Shown here: piece after piece, positions 33,006-43,931 of the stretch | Position numbering within the stretch: the first letter of the stretch is position 1 | Layout: each line of letters begins with the position of its first letter | From: Megaustenia siamemsis | Lineage: Eukaryota > Mollusca > Gastropoda > Stylommatophora > Ariophantidae | Length of the DNA stretch: 64,000 nucleotides | Direction of reading: 5' to 3' | Assembly (NCBI GenBank): GCA_032433765.1 | Contig: JAVIAB010000073.1 | Span: 61,278,552-61,342,551, forward strand | Program-made: the position numbers and the translations under genes | Notes under the pieces: model-generated | Told to the model about the DNA's origin: nothing | What the model saw: only the letters and a program-made list of their open reading frames with translations | Database searches by the model: none

Positions 33006-34363
33006 CATAATCAGCATCACGTGCCATACCGGTTGGCGTAGGCGATCATGTCCCTCCACAATCTTCTATCTACAGTGCATCGTATCAGTTCTGTTGTTGA
33101 CTGTTTTCCATGCCATGACACCAAGCTATCCAGTATTTTCACTCTTTGTCGTCCGCGATCTCTCTTTCCTTTTATTTTGCCAGTTGTAACCAGGTATTCC
33201 AACTTTCCTGTTCTCATTATGTGCCCGAAAAATGTTGATTGCTTCTTTCTGATGTTTTTTAAGAGCTCCCTTTTTGTGTTGGCCTCTTTGAGAACTTCCT
33301 CAGTGGTCTTTTTAGCTGTCCAGGGAACTTTCAACATTCTTCTGAGAAATCCCATCTCTGTGGCCTCTAACCGTCTTTTCATTTGTTTGTCTACTGTACA
33401 TGATTGCTTCCATAGGTCAGAATTGGTTCTATATAGCACCGATGAACTCTCTTTCACATGTTTATTGACATAGATTTGTTGCATAATATATTTTTCATTT
33501 TCGGAAATGCTATTTTGGCCTGAGCTATTCAGTCTTTTATTTCTGTGGTGTATCTCCCATATGATGTTATTTTTGTGCCCAAGTTTTTGAAACGTTGCAC
33601 TTGTTTCAGATTTGTCTCGTTTATTTTTATGCTGCATGATGGTGATGATTGTTTCTTCGATATAACCATTACTTCTGTTTTCTTACTATTCAGACTGAGA
33701 CCTTTCTTGTTGCTTTCTTTTACTATTATGTCTATCATTTCTTGTAGTTCGTTCTCTTTCTCTGCTATTAAGACTGTGTCATCCGCATATCACAAATTAT
33801 TTATGTTGTGACCGTTGACTTCAATTCCTTTTGTCTACTATTGATCTCATAATATATTCGCTGTAAAGTGAAAACAAATCTGGTGACAAAACACAGCCTT
33901 GTCTGACTCCTTGTTTTATATATTGGAATTGTCCTGTTTGGTTGTTAATTCGTATAGCCGCTGTTTGTTGCCAGTACATGTTTTTTATGATTCGCAGATC
34001 CTTGCCATCAATGTATAATTTCTCCAGCATATTGATTATTTCCACATGCTTTACTTTGTCAAATGCTTTCGTGTAGTCTATAAAGCACATATATATATCT
34101 TTCTTTACCTCTATAGATCTTTCTATCAATGTTCTTAAGATGTATATTGCATTATTGGTGCCCTTTCCTTCCACAAATCCACATTGTTCCTCACTTATTT
34201 CTGGTTTTATTTTGTTCCTTACACGTCTCATGATTATTCTTAGTAATATTTTAGTCATATGGCTCATGAGACTAATAGTGCGATGGTCTTCACAATCAGT
34301 GGCGCCTGACTTCTTCGGTATGACTACAAAGATAGATTTTAATAGATCTTCGGGTATGTGTCT
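33006..34363 (-). pseudogene. LINE-A RT copy nested in LINE-C
   Basis: A 1358-bp minus-strand LINE-A, 5' truncated. In coding order it has IPEDLLKSIFVVIPKKSGA, HRTISLMSHMTKILL, EEQCGFVEGKGT, CFIDYTKAFDKV (first catalytic Asp), RQGCVLSPDLFSLY, and the catalytic box YADDTVLIAEKENELQ at about 33790. The C-terminal region follows: KTEVMV, LRRMLKVPWTAKK, FGHIMRTGKLEYLVTTGKI, STTELIRCTVDRRLWRDMI and AYANRYGT. A TGA lies immediately before YADD, and other frame breaks separate the pieces of 229, 69 and 206 codons. It is the most informative LINE-A copy in the window. The flanking TSD is CTTCTCATT. Confidence 0.9.
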
Positions 34364-34605
34364 CTTCTCATTACATAGCCAACAAAATGATAATTGTTTC
34401 TTCCTAATATTGGAAATTAGCTCTCTTTTTGCTTTGACCTCTCTCAGAACATCTTCATTACTTTTCTTAGCTGTCCATGGTATTCTCAACATTCTTCTGT
34501 AAAACCACATTTCTACAGACTCCAGTGATTTTCTTATATGTTGTCCTATTGTCCATGATTCGCATCCATATGTTAAGACTGGCTCTACGTAACATTTAAG
34601 AACTC
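34364..34605 (-). pseudogene. LINE-C, 5' piece (split by LINE-A)
   Basis: The minus strand reads VLTYGCESWT, SLESVEMWFYRRMLRIPWTA and AKRELISNIRKKQLSF, ending at the CTTCTCATT duplication. It is 5' truncated at the YGCESWT region, so no catalytic box is present. A single open frame runs from here into the LINE-A insert (33821-34510); this is a chance fusion of two elements, not one protein. Confidence 0.85.
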
Positions 34606-35029
34606 TTGTGGCAATTCATGATTGTACAAAGAAGTTACGACGGTGGTTTTATGTTGCCTTCCGTCGGTTTGTTTACGGTTGGCTCCGCTAACCTTTGACC
34701 AAAAAGTCTTACCCACAAGGCAGTGGGGTTGTTTTACTTCGAGGTACACTCCCTTAGCCTTTTACTCTCCCGAGCTTACCTACAAGGCAGCAGGGCAGCC
34801 ACAGGTTGTACTGTTTACTGCATACAGTAGCAGGTAAAATTACCCGACCTGACCATATTATTACTATATATCATAGATATTACTTATGATTATCTATTAA
34901 TATTGGGACATCCCGCATCACAGCAACTCTGATAAAAACTTTATGCGTTTAGGCTACTTCAACGATAGTGATGTTTGTGTAAACATATGGCTTCAGTGAT
35001 TTGCTAGTTGTTCACAAACCTGGCAGTAT
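34606..35029. other. Unassigned, with internal similarity
   Basis: Two related segments (ACCCACAAGGCAGTGGGG at about 34709 and ACCTACAAGGCAGCAGGG at about 34778) hint at an old duplication. A 71-codon frame has no known motif. Confidence 0.35.
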
Positions 35030-35330
35030 GTGCCATATCTGCTAGCGTATAGCATGTACTTCCACAACATTCTATCTCTACATTTGTTTCTCATTTCTGC
35101 TGTTTTTGACTTTCTACCAAACTATCCTCTTAAATTGATATGCTGTCTCTCCACTTTCTTTTATCTCGTGTTCCATATATTTGTCATGTTGTCCCAGTAG
35201 CCTATATTCCAGTTAATCCATTCTTAGGCGGACACAAGGTGATGATTGTTTCCACCTGATGTTGGTAATTAGCATTCTTGGGGACTTTGTGGATATCCTT
35301 ATTTTCTCTTCTTTTTTCTTGTTGTTGTTG
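35030..35330 (-). mobile_element. Degenerate LINE-C-like 3' remnant
   Basis: The order of landmarks GCCATATCTGCTAGCGTA, CCACAACATTCTATC, TTCCAGTT and GATGATTGTTTC matches the plus-strand view of LINE-C 3' ends, but heavily mutated with no usable frame. Confidence 0.5.
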
Positions 35331-36379
35331 TTGTCTATGGTATTCTCATAAACTTGTCTAAAAACTACTTTACCATAGCCTACAAAGATTCACTTATTTA
35401 TTGTTTATTTACAGCTGCCACTTCAATATTTCAAGATTGTTATGCACAATAGCTCCTATTGTTATCTTCATAACATATAACACATACCATAACAAATAAC
35501 TTCATTTTGTTACATCAAAACTTTGTTCACTGTAGACTTTTCGTTCACTTTGTAGACTTTTCGTTCACTTTGTAGACTTCGCCTAAGCCGTTCGACACTT
35601 CACCTCCTTTGTGAATCTGCTATCTGGAGTTAGCTTTGTTCCAAGGTCTTCACTTCTTCTCATATTCACCCATATACTTGAACTGCGCCTATTTGAACAC
35701 ATAATTGTCGTTCATAGCAACCAATATAGGTGTCATTTAAATCGACAAAAATACGCATTTGTGCGACACAAAGAAAATATCTAGTTACAACATTTTTTTT
35801 TAAAGCAGTTCACAGTATTCCCAACACACAATATAGCGTCTACATCAGATCAAATGTAAGAGAAGCCATGATGCACAAGTAATTGGTGCACCAGCCTGCC
35901 GACAAATTGGTCAGGGTTCACTTCTCAATTGTTACGGTTATTTTCCAACTGAGCTCGTTCATGATCCACGCCGAGAGAGCTGTCGGATATCATGTTTCTC
36001 CATAACTCTCCATGATGTGCGCTCTTTCCACCGCTGATCCGTTCCCGTACAACGGCTGTCAAACCAGCCAGCAACTTTTCCCTTTGTCTACCTTTATCTC
36101 TTCAGCCGTCTATTTTTCCTATTGTTTCAAAGTATTCCAATTTGCCGCTTTTCCACACAGGTCCCACAAATCTGGACTATCTTTTCCTATATGTTGTTGT
36201 ATAACCCAACCAGGCAAAAATACGTGCACTCTTGTGATGGGCGCAGTATCTATAAACTACGTAAATTAATAAATTAATGCGGGAAAGTATGAGGTTGCAC
36301 ATTTCCCACACACCACCAGGTGTCACGTGTACACGTTATATTATTTTACACACGTGACGCGTGTCACGCGTTACGAAAT
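35331..36379. other. Mostly unassigned; 22-bp triplet and LINE-like traces
   Basis: GTAGACTTTTCGTTCACTTT is repeated about three times at 35531-35580. Segment 35990-36180 has LINE-tail-like landmarks but is too degraded to assign. Palindrome-rich ACGTG/ACGCGT sequence lies at 36320-36379. Confidence 0.4.
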
Positions 36380-36890
36380 AGCATTTCAGAAAATGAAAAA
36401 TATCTTATGCAACAAAACTATGTCAATAGAAATGAGAAAGAGAGTTCATCGATGCTATTTTGAACCAATTCTGACCTATGGAAGCGAATCATGGACAATA
36501 GACAAACAAAAGAAAAGACCATTAGAGGCCACAGAGATGGGATTTCTCAGAAGAATGTTGAAAGTTCCCTGGACAGCTAAAAAGACCAATGAGAAAGTTC
36601 TCAAAGAGGCCAATACAGAAAGGGAGCTCTTAAAAAACATCAGAAAGAAGCAATCAACATTTTTTGGGCACATCATGAGAAGAGGAAAGTTGGAATACTT
36701 GGTTACAACTGGCAAAATAAAAGGAAAGAGAGATCGTGGACGACAAAGAGAGAAAATACTGGATAACTTGGTGTTATGGCATGGAAAACAGTTAACAATA
36801 GAACTGATACGATGCACTGTGGATAGAAGATTGTGGAGGGACATGATCGCCAACGCCAACCGGTACGGTACATAATGATGATGATGACGC
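36380..36890 (+). pseudogene. LINE-A 3' fragment, one long frame
   Basis: A 5'-truncated LINE-A whose retained C-terminal frame is unbroken (182 codons, stop at 36873-36875). It reads FQKMKNILCNKTMSIEMRKR, CYFEPILTYGSESWTIDKQ, GFLRRMLKVPWTAKKTNEK, KKQSTFFGHIMRRGKLEY, IKGKRDRGRQREKIL, IRCTVDRRLWRDMI and ANANRYGT, then (ATG)n. It lacks the RT catalytic region and cannot be an active enzyme. Its truncation point nearly coincides with that of the copy at 9709. Confidence 0.9.
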
Positions 36891-36924
36891 GTGTCAGTTA
36901 GTACATTACGCATTAAAATGCGTT

Positions 36925-37007
36925 ACTTATTACTTTATGCATGCAATATGTGTTGTTTATTACTTTATGCATGCAATATGTGTTGTTTATTTCTTTATGC
37001 ATGCAAT
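36925..37007. repeat. 30-bp minisatellite, part 1 (interrupted)
   Basis: Unit TGTGTTATTTATTACTTTAT + GCATGCAATA. It is interrupted by LINE-B at 37008 and resumes at 37791. Confidence 0.9.
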
Positions 37008-37790
37008 ACCGTACTACTAGCAGAAAATCCTAAAGACCTACAACAATTACTTAATGAAATAAACACGACAAGCAAAATAATATGGACAGGATATGAATAC
37101 CAAAAAGACTAAAACTATTATCATAAACAAAGAAAATACTCAAAACCCACAGGTGAATATCAAAATTGAAGGAATAGACCTGGAGACAGTTCAGAACTAT
37201 AACTACCTTGGACATACTATAACCAGTGATGGAAAATGTACAACTGAAATAAACAAAAGAATAGGAATGGCAAAAAGTAATTTTAATGTCATGAAGGACA
37301 TACTAACATCAAAACAAATAACACCAGAGCTAAAACTAAGAATAGCAAAATGTTACATCTTCTCAATATTTCTATATGGTGCCGAAACATGGACATTAGA
37401 CAAGAAAACAGAACAGAGAATTGAAGCCTTTGAAATGTGGATATATAGAAGAATAGGTAGAATTGGATGGAAGGAAAAGAAAACAAACGATGAAGTCTTA
37501 AAACGACTAAAAATTAAAAGAGAACTTCTGAACACAATTAGAACAAGACAAATGCGATTCTTGGGCCATGTTAAAAGACACAACAGCCTACTGAAAGTGA
37601 TCCTGGAGGGGAAAATACAAGGTAAAAGAGGCAGAGGCAGACCAAGATTAACATGGACGAGTAACATCAAAAGATGGACAAATCAACCGATGACAACCTG
37701 CACCATCAAAGCAAGAGATAGAGCAGAATGGCGCTCCATGGTAGCCAACCTTCGCTGCTGAGACGGCAATCAATGATGATGATGATGATG
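37008..37790 (+). pseudogene. LINE-B 3' fragment inside the minisatellite
   Basis: Begins inside the RT catalytic box (..TVLLAENPKDLQQLLNEIN). After one frame break it reads openly from 37093 for 222 codons: KTKTIIINKENTQNPQV, ETVQNYNYLGHTITSDGKCT, SIFLYGAETWTLDKKTEQRI, WIYRRIGRIGWKEKKTNDE, FLGHVKRHNSLLKVILEGK, QGKRGRGRPRLTWTSNIKRW and SMVANLRC-stop. It ends in (ATG)n. A 7-bp TSD, ATGCAAT, lies at 37001-37007 and 37788-37794. It is nearly identical by eye to the LINE-B copy at 50693-52210, implying recent activity of the family. Confidence 0.9.
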
Positions 37791-37951
37791 CAATATGTGT
37801 TATTTATTACTTTATGCATGCAATATGTGTTATTTATTACTTTAGGCATTCAATATGTGTTATTTATTACTTTATGCATGCAATATGTGTTAATTATTAA
37901 TTTATGCAAGCAATATGTGTTATTTATTACTTTATGCATGCAATATGTCTT
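37791..37951. repeat. 30-bp minisatellite, part 2
   Basis: Five or so further units (spacing 30 bp, 37801 to 37831) before the LINE-C insertion. Confidence 0.93.
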
Positions 37952-38849
37952 ATTTAGGCTAGGTCGTGTGCTGTCACCAGATTTGTTTAATATGTATAGA
38001 GAGATTATTTTAAGATCCATAATGGGCATGTCTGGAATAACAACCGGAGGTCATAACATAAATAATCTAAGGTATGCTGATGATACAGTCATAATCGCTA
38101 ATAGTGAAAATGAGTTACAAGTAATGTTAGACATTATAGTGAAGAAAAGCAAAAATAAAGGACTCAGACTTAATAACAAAAAGACAGAAGTAATGGTAAC
38201 AACAAAGAAAAAGACATCACCTCAGTGCAAAATAAAGACAAGTGGAACAATATTAAAGCAGGTAAATAAATTTAAATATTTGGCAACTTTGTTAACCTCA
38301 GACGGAATATGTACAAAAGAGGTGAGATGCAGAATGGCTCAGGCAAAAGCAGCTTTCCAAAAAATGAGGAAGATACTATGCAATCCATTTTTGACAATAG
38401 AAACAAGAAAAGAGTTCTTAAATGTTACGTAAAGCCAGTCTTAACATAAGGATGCGAATCATGGACAATAGGACAACAGACAATGAAATCACTGGAGTCT
38501 GTAGAAATGTGGTCTTACAGAAGAATATTGAGAGTACCATGGACAGCTAAGAAGAGTAATGGAGATGTTCTGAGAGAGGTCAAAGCAAAAAGAGAGCTAA
38601 TTTCCAATATTAGGAAGAAACAATCATCATTTTTTAGCCATGTAATGAGAAGAGAACAGCTGAAATATATTGTAACAACTGAGAAAATTGAGGAACGAAG
38701 AAACAGAGGGAAGCAAAGAGAGAAAATACCAGACAGCTTAAGAGAATGGCTTGGCAGAACGTCAACAACAGAAATGATAAATAACTGTCCAGATCAAAAA
38801 TTGCGGAGAGACATGATCACCTACGCCAGCATGTCCGGTACTTGATGAT
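37952..38849 (+). pseudogene. LINE-C RT 3' half
   Basis: Begins at the RT motif RQGC..SPDLF (here FRLGRVLSPDLFNMYREI), then YADDTVIIANSENELQVMLD with the catalytic Asp pair intact, KTEVMVTTKKKTSPQCKI, VNKFKYLATLLTSDGIC, and FQKMRKILCNPFLTIETRK. A frameshift and a TAA (YGCESWT reads as stop-GCESWT) follow near 38430-38452. The rest is in another frame: SLESVEMWSYRRILRVPWTA, KKQSSFFSHVMRREQLKYIV, IPDSLREWLGRTSTTEMINN and YASMSGT-stop, then TGATGATGAT. This is the best LINE-C copy here but is inactive. Confidence 0.9.
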
Positions 38850-41010
38850 GATAATTATTAGCATTATGAAGAAAAGTTGTATTTTCTGCATGCTAAACAG
38901 TTCATATTTTTTTACCTTGGTATATCACAGTCAGCAGTATCACACACATATATTCTACTTCATATTACTCAGCATTATTAATATTGTATTAGTGCAAATT
39001 TTCAATGTTCTACCTGAAATAGTTTTTGTTTGACACTGACATTTCTATGACTGGTGTTTCGCTTCAACATGTTTGTATATGTTACTAAAAATTAAATAAC
39101 AAAAGTAAACATATTCATACATTATAATCAGTGTCATCCATAAATATAATGGTCGAGCTGTGTAAATCCAAAATGTCAAGAAGGTGCTGTGAAAATTACA
39201 TAGAGTAATGTTAAGAACACTCATTATAAAGTTTCATTCTCAAATTAGAGACTGCCCTTAACATGCCTGGTAGGGTACAGCGCCACCTTTACTCAATGTT
39301 TCTATTTTCGATTTGATTGTTAACTTTCTGTCAACCCTGGTGTAGACCAGAGAAATGGATCATGCATGTAGTATTGAATGGACATGACATTGCTGCCAGG
39401 CACTGGCGATCATGCTCCGCCACCTGTGCGGTGACTTTCTGTTTCCAGTTGGAGTACCGCCGTCTGTAAGAGTCGACAAGACATTCACCCATTAGCTTTC
39501 ATATTTCTCTCTCTCTGATTCTTTTCTCTAGCGAAAATGAAATGCCTAACCTGTCCTCTCTCATAACGTGCCAAGAACCGTAACTGTCTTCTGAAATGAT
39601 TTCCATGGCACTAGTTCGACTCTTATTATAAAACTTCTATTTTTGTCTTTCTCTCTGTCTATGACATTCAGAGCTTCTTTCTCTAAAACGACATTTTGAT
39701 TTAGTTTACTTTCTGTGCCAGTAGCTAATTGTGATCGATCATTTTTCGCACACATAGTCAAGTAGGTAACAACTTGAGGTTTATAGAAGGAAAAACTTGG
39801 CCACGGCAGATTGCATACAATTTGAGAGAGGTTAACCTCATTTTAGGTTACCTAGAAACTACCAGGGAAACGGAATTTACTTCTTTCTAAATCCTGATAA
39901 GGAAATATAATTTATTATTTTTCACACGTGGTGCCGCGCTGTGATTTATAGTTCAAGATAACTTGGACCGATAACAAGGAACTAGGTGCGTTTATATTTT
40001 ATATTCTCACTATTCATTTCTTTATTCTACGATTTTCAATTCTTGGCATCCCCTGGTTGTTATGTTGAAATTCTGAGGAAAATCGAGGTAACAGGAGCAG
40101 ACAGAGGTTGAGAGATAAAGTGGGTCAAACAGATTCCAACAAAGGGATTTCATGTGCGTGGTTGTTTCTTTTATTTCGTGTCCATAGGAGTGCCACTCTG
40201 TGTGCTAAATTATGAGGAAAACAAAAATGACAAATGAGATGCTGTCTATTGAGGTATGGTGTACACATAAACATCTCTCATTCCACTCTTGCAATCGTAG
40301 TGAGAGAAATGATCAGTTCTCCCAAAGATGTGGACTCTGACCGAGAACTTTCTTCTCTCGAAGACCAGTAATTACAATTAGGTGTGTGTGTGTGTTAATA
40401 TGTTAAAATTGATGATTTAATTAAGAATGTCATTAATTAAAATGAACAAACCCTGTGATGGGAGGAGCGAGTGGTGGGCTGTGACGTACACTCCTACAGG
40501 GTCTGGTGACAGCTTTACAAAAGAGGAACACAACAAAATACTGCGGTTTCGACCTACATGAACTGTCTTCAAAGAACGAGACCAAACACAAGCGAACAAG
40601 GGAGATAAACTCGACAACATCTATGATGTGCGACCACGAGAAGACAAAATCACTAAATATTGTTGTTGTATGTGTTGATCATGTTGTGGTTACATCAGTT
40701 TTTCTGCTGTCCTTACTCTATCGTTTCTAGTGACATTAATATGTGTCTTGTCTCAAATGTTGTGATCTCTCTATATGCAAGATGCCAACTATATCCGATT
40801 ATGATTTATCAAAATATGCTTTTAATCACATGACGTTTCTATTATTTATAATGTTTTCTTGTTTGAACAATGGCAATAGTTGATATTGTGTAAACGTCCA
40901 TCGGATAAGATTTGGAAAATATTAGCTACCAGGCAGTCTGCAACCGAAGAATATTTCAAACTGAAATCTCAAATCTGCTTGTTTAACACGTATCGCTACT
41001 ATTCAGTAGA
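38850..41010. other. No host gene recognised; possible LINE trace
   Basis: On the minus strand 39390-39760 contains RRQLRFLA- and HVMREDRL-like pieces in shifting frames, compatible with a very old LINE C-terminus. The remainder (including frames of 63-74 codons) shows nothing recognisable. Confidence 0.35.
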
Positions 41011-41262
41011 TCTACGCCCTTATCATGGACTCCATCTTTGTCTAATAACGACCAAACCTTACCATTTTGTATCAAAACATATCTCGCCAGTGATCTACGC
41101 CCTTATCATGGACTCCATCTTTGTCTAATAACGACCAAACCTTACCATTTTGTATCAAAACATATCTCGCCAGTGATCTACGCCCTTATCGTGGACTCCA
41201 TCTTTGTCTAATAACGACCAAACCTTACCATTTTGTATCAAAACATATCTCGCCAGTGGCGG
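41011..41262. repeat. 83-bp tandem triplication
   Basis: Three near-identical copies starting TCTACGCCCTTATC (41011, 41094, 41177), each with CTTTGTCTAATAACGACC and CATATCTCGCCAGTG. Confidence 0.97.
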
Positions 41263-41559
41263 GTCTGTTCATAAAACTAAGATTAGGTGTTGGCATTCTA
41301 AAGAAGGTGTCTACAAACATTTGTGATAAATAGACATTTAACTTAATCATTTGTAAATGTTACCGCCTGAGGTGCAAGGGGTCGTTTACAATCAAGCGCG
41401 TTTATGAAAATTTTGTATGCTGCTAGCCTTCATTACAGTAACATAATTACAAGCAAGCACAACTGAAACATTAATCGCATTAATATTGACTTTAAACATT
41501 CACTTAATATGTAAATATCCAACTAAAGGAAGTAATGGGCTACACGCAGACAACAGCGT

Positions 41560-41861
41560 AGATTTGGTCACGAAGACATCCAATGGTGGTCAAAAGCATG
41601 AAGCAGACAAACTAGGGACATAGTAGTCTGGGAGATTAGAGATACCGAGAAGAACAAATGTGTGCAAAAGGCAGCACTAGAGGTGCAGCAAGGTCAATGG
41701 ACTACATGGGATGAGACCTTGCAGAGGAAGATAATGTGGAATGGCATATGGCATATATCATCGCTGCGGCTCTACTATATAATCAGATCAATCAATGTAC
41801 GACCTTCTACCATCAGTCTGCAACCTAGTGAAGTGGAGAAAGACAGATGGCAATCGATGTC
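41560..41861 (+). pseudogene. Retroelement C-terminal region, upstream of arrays
   Basis: Reads AALEVQQGQWTTWDE.LQRKI, then MWNGIWHISSLRLYYIIRS, a frame change, and VYDLLPSVCNLVKWRKT and DGNRCPLSNGR. The pattern (QG.WT.W, W..LW...PLR..FL.RSVYDLLPSP.NL..W, CPLCNGR) is one I recognise from the C-terminal part of invertebrate and vertebrate retroelement polyproteins, just before a Cys-rich HILSSC motif. I cannot name the clade. The Cys-rich segment that should follow has been expanded into two minisatellites (41862-42124 and 42165-42700). Confidence 0.65.
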
Positions 41862-42124
41862 CTCTTTCCAATGGAAGACAAACGACAATCGATGTACTCT
41901 TTCCAATGGAAGACAAACGACAATCGATGTCCTCTTTCCAATGGAAGACAAACGACAATCGATGTCCTCTTTCCAATGGAAGACAAACGACAATCGATGT
42001 CCTCTTTCCAATGGAAGACAAACGACAATCGATGTCCTCTTTCCAATGGAAGACAAACGATAATCGATGTACTCTTTCCAATGGAAGACAAACGACAATC
42101 GATGTACTCTTTCCAATGGAAGAC
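41862..42124 (+). repeat. 35-bp minisatellite from retroelement coding sequence, about 7.5 copies
   Basis: Unit CTCTTTCCAATGGAAGACAA + ACGACAATCGATGTC. In the retroelement frame it encodes KTNDNRCPLSNGRQT, a near copy of the single-copy KTDGNRCPLSNGR just upstream (41845-41880). 35 bp is not a multiple of 3. Confidence 0.95.
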
Positions 42125-42185
42125 GATGGAGCATCTTCTTTCCTCGTGCAAGCGCCTGGCCAAGGGCGGTGCACGTGACGACACA
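42120..42185 (+). pseudogene. Retroelement Cys-rich segment between two arrays
   Basis: A short single-copy stretch reading MEHLLSSCKRLAKGG. It is the expected continuation of CPLSNGR (family pattern LEHILSSCK.AL..GRY.WRH). The downstream RRHNKV is in another frame and begins the next array. Confidence 0.7.
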
Positions 42186-42700
42186 ACAAAGTGCTGCATG
42201 AGCTGGCTGCCATCGTAGACGTGACGACACAACAAAGTGCTGCATGAAGTGGCAGCCATCGTAGACGTGACGACACAACAAAGTTCTGCATGAGTTGGCT
42301 GCCATCGTGGACGTGACGGCACAACAAAGTGCTGCATGAAGTGGCAGCCATCGTAGACGTGACGACACAACAAAGTGCTGCATGAGCTGGCTGCCATCGT
42401 GGACGTGACGACACAACAAAGTGCTGCATGAGCTGGCTGCCATCGTGGACGTGACGACACAACAAAGTGCTGCATGAACTGACAGCCATCGTGGACGTGA
42501 CGGCACAACAAAGTGCTGCATGAGCTGGCTGCCATCGTGGACGTGACGACACAACAAAGTGCTGCATGAGCTGGCTGCCATCGTGGACGTGACGACACAA
42601 CAAAGTGCTGCATGAACTGACAGCCATCGTGGACGTGACGGCACAACAAAGTGCTGCATGAGCTGGCTGCCATCGTGGACGTGACGACACAACAAAGTGT
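42165..42700 (+). repeat. 46-bp minisatellite from retroelement coding sequence, about 11 copies
   Basis: Unit CATCGTGGACGTGACGACAC + AACAAAGTGCTGCATGAGCT + GGCTGC (42211 to 42257 measured). One frame encodes RHNKVLHELAAIVDV, the familiar segment that follows HILSSCK in this type of retroelement. Three unit versions (GAGCTGGCTGC, GAACTGACAGC, GAAGTGGCAGC) alternate in a partly regular order. The long minus-strand frames of 282-321 codons are by-products. Confidence 0.95.
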
Positions 42701-43289
42701 TTCTGATGATCAGATTGCCTCCTACTGAGAAGCTCTGTATAAAGAGTTTCCATTAATTCTAATCTAATGTAAATGTTGACTATGGTTCCTCGCTTCTAAT
42801 TTTCTTGTCAATATTTATTGCTATAAGCTTCTGATTCGTGTAATGCCAGTGGTTTTTATCCTCTCAACTTTTGTTGTATAACCTAAAGTTACGTTTTACA
42901 TTGATAGTCCAACTTTGGGATGGCCATTGTACTATCAAATGCATTTGTTCTCAAATTGTGATTTATTTGTTGACCAGTAGGATGTCATTTGACCGATAGT
43001 GTAACATGTCTTTCTGCGTCTCGATTATTGGTTGTTTCTTGCCATGTGACCAGACCGCCAAGATTTTTAAATCCTTTCACTTCTTCTAGCCGTGCCTTGC
43101 CTAATTAACTACCACCAACGTTTACAGTATGTCACTCAGGAAAGACATCTGTCGTGTAGTGAAGAAGCGGCAGATTGCAGTCAGAGATTCATGGCTTACC
43201 TATGTTGTCATAGTCAGTGAGCGAGCTAAGACCATATACTCTACACTATCTCCCTGCTCTGGTCGAAAACTGGTTAACCAGAACGGTCC
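42701..43289. other. No gene recognised
   Basis: A plus frame of 86 codons (43129-43389) runs into the old SINE and has no known motif. Confidence 0.35.
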
Positions 43290-43540
43290 ATTATGTAGAA
43301 TTCGAATCTGGAAAGACCTTCGCCATATTATTTTTAGAGTAATGTGGTCGGTAGTACGTCAGTGTAGACTTTCTTTCCCAGAAAAATAATCCGTACCAAT
43401 TTAAATCTGAGTGACCATGAAACCTGAGTGACCATGAAATCTGAGTGACCATGAAATCTGAGTGACCATGAAAGCTGAGAATCAGGATCGAACTTGACCT
43501 TTAGTACCCAGTTCGATAACCACTGAGCTACTGCAGCTCC
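43290..43540 (-). mobile_element. Older SINE copy with a 17-bp, 4-copy internal expansion
   Basis: The minus strand begins GGAGCTGCAGTAGCTCAGTG with a B-box-like region near 43480-43495. Body landmarks are TGGGAAAGAAAG, CCGACCACATTACTC and GGCGAAGGTC. Within it CTGAGTGACCATGAAA(C/T/G) is repeated four times (about 43407-43474), where other SINE copies have a single GGCTGGGTGAACCCG. This looks like the first stage of a minisatellite. Confidence 0.8.
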
Positions 43541-43559
43541 ACGTAAATAAATAGACTTA

Positions 43560-43792
43560 GTAAAAAGTAAAGTGCCCCCGTCACGCCACGTGACGTAAAA
43601 GGAATATGGTGTTAGTGACCATACATTTTACAGACCTTCGGCACATGAATTTTGGTGTACCGCTTTACTTTCCCAGAAAAAAATCAGGTACCCATTAAAG
43701 GCTGGGTGAACCCGAAAGCCGTCGGTTGGGATCGAACCCTACCTCTTGTCCTTTGTAGTCCAGTTCACTAACCACTGAGCTATCGCGGCTCC
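43560..43792 (-). mobile_element. SINE copy with 11-bp TSD
   Basis: The minus strand starts GGAGCCGCGATAGCTCAGTG, then GGTTAGTGAACTGGACTACA and the B box GGTTCGATCCC. It has a body as in the 10369-10625 copy, with a short deletion around the CCGACCACATTACC segment. TSD AAATAGACTTA at 43549-43559 and 43798-43808; the 5 bases 43793-43797 lie between the SINE head and the TSD. Confidence 0.9.
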
Positions 43793-43931
43793 CGCAGAAA
43801 TAGACTTACGCATTTACTATCTCTGGATTAACTTCTAAAGATATGCTTTGTCATTATGTATAACTTCACTATTGTTTTGTTTCAATGAAGCAATTGCGAT
43901 CTCTTTTCTTTATTGTAATGTCTGTGGTGAT

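Noticed and set aside
33821..34510. A single 229-codon RT-like gene
   Set aside because: It spans the junction of LINE-C and an inserted LINE-A, marked by a TSD; it is a chance fusion.
41775..42753. Minus-strand frames of 282-321 codons rich in Cys and His
   Set aside because: They are antisense readings of the 35- and 46-bp arrays; the meaningful sense is the plus-strand retroelement frame.
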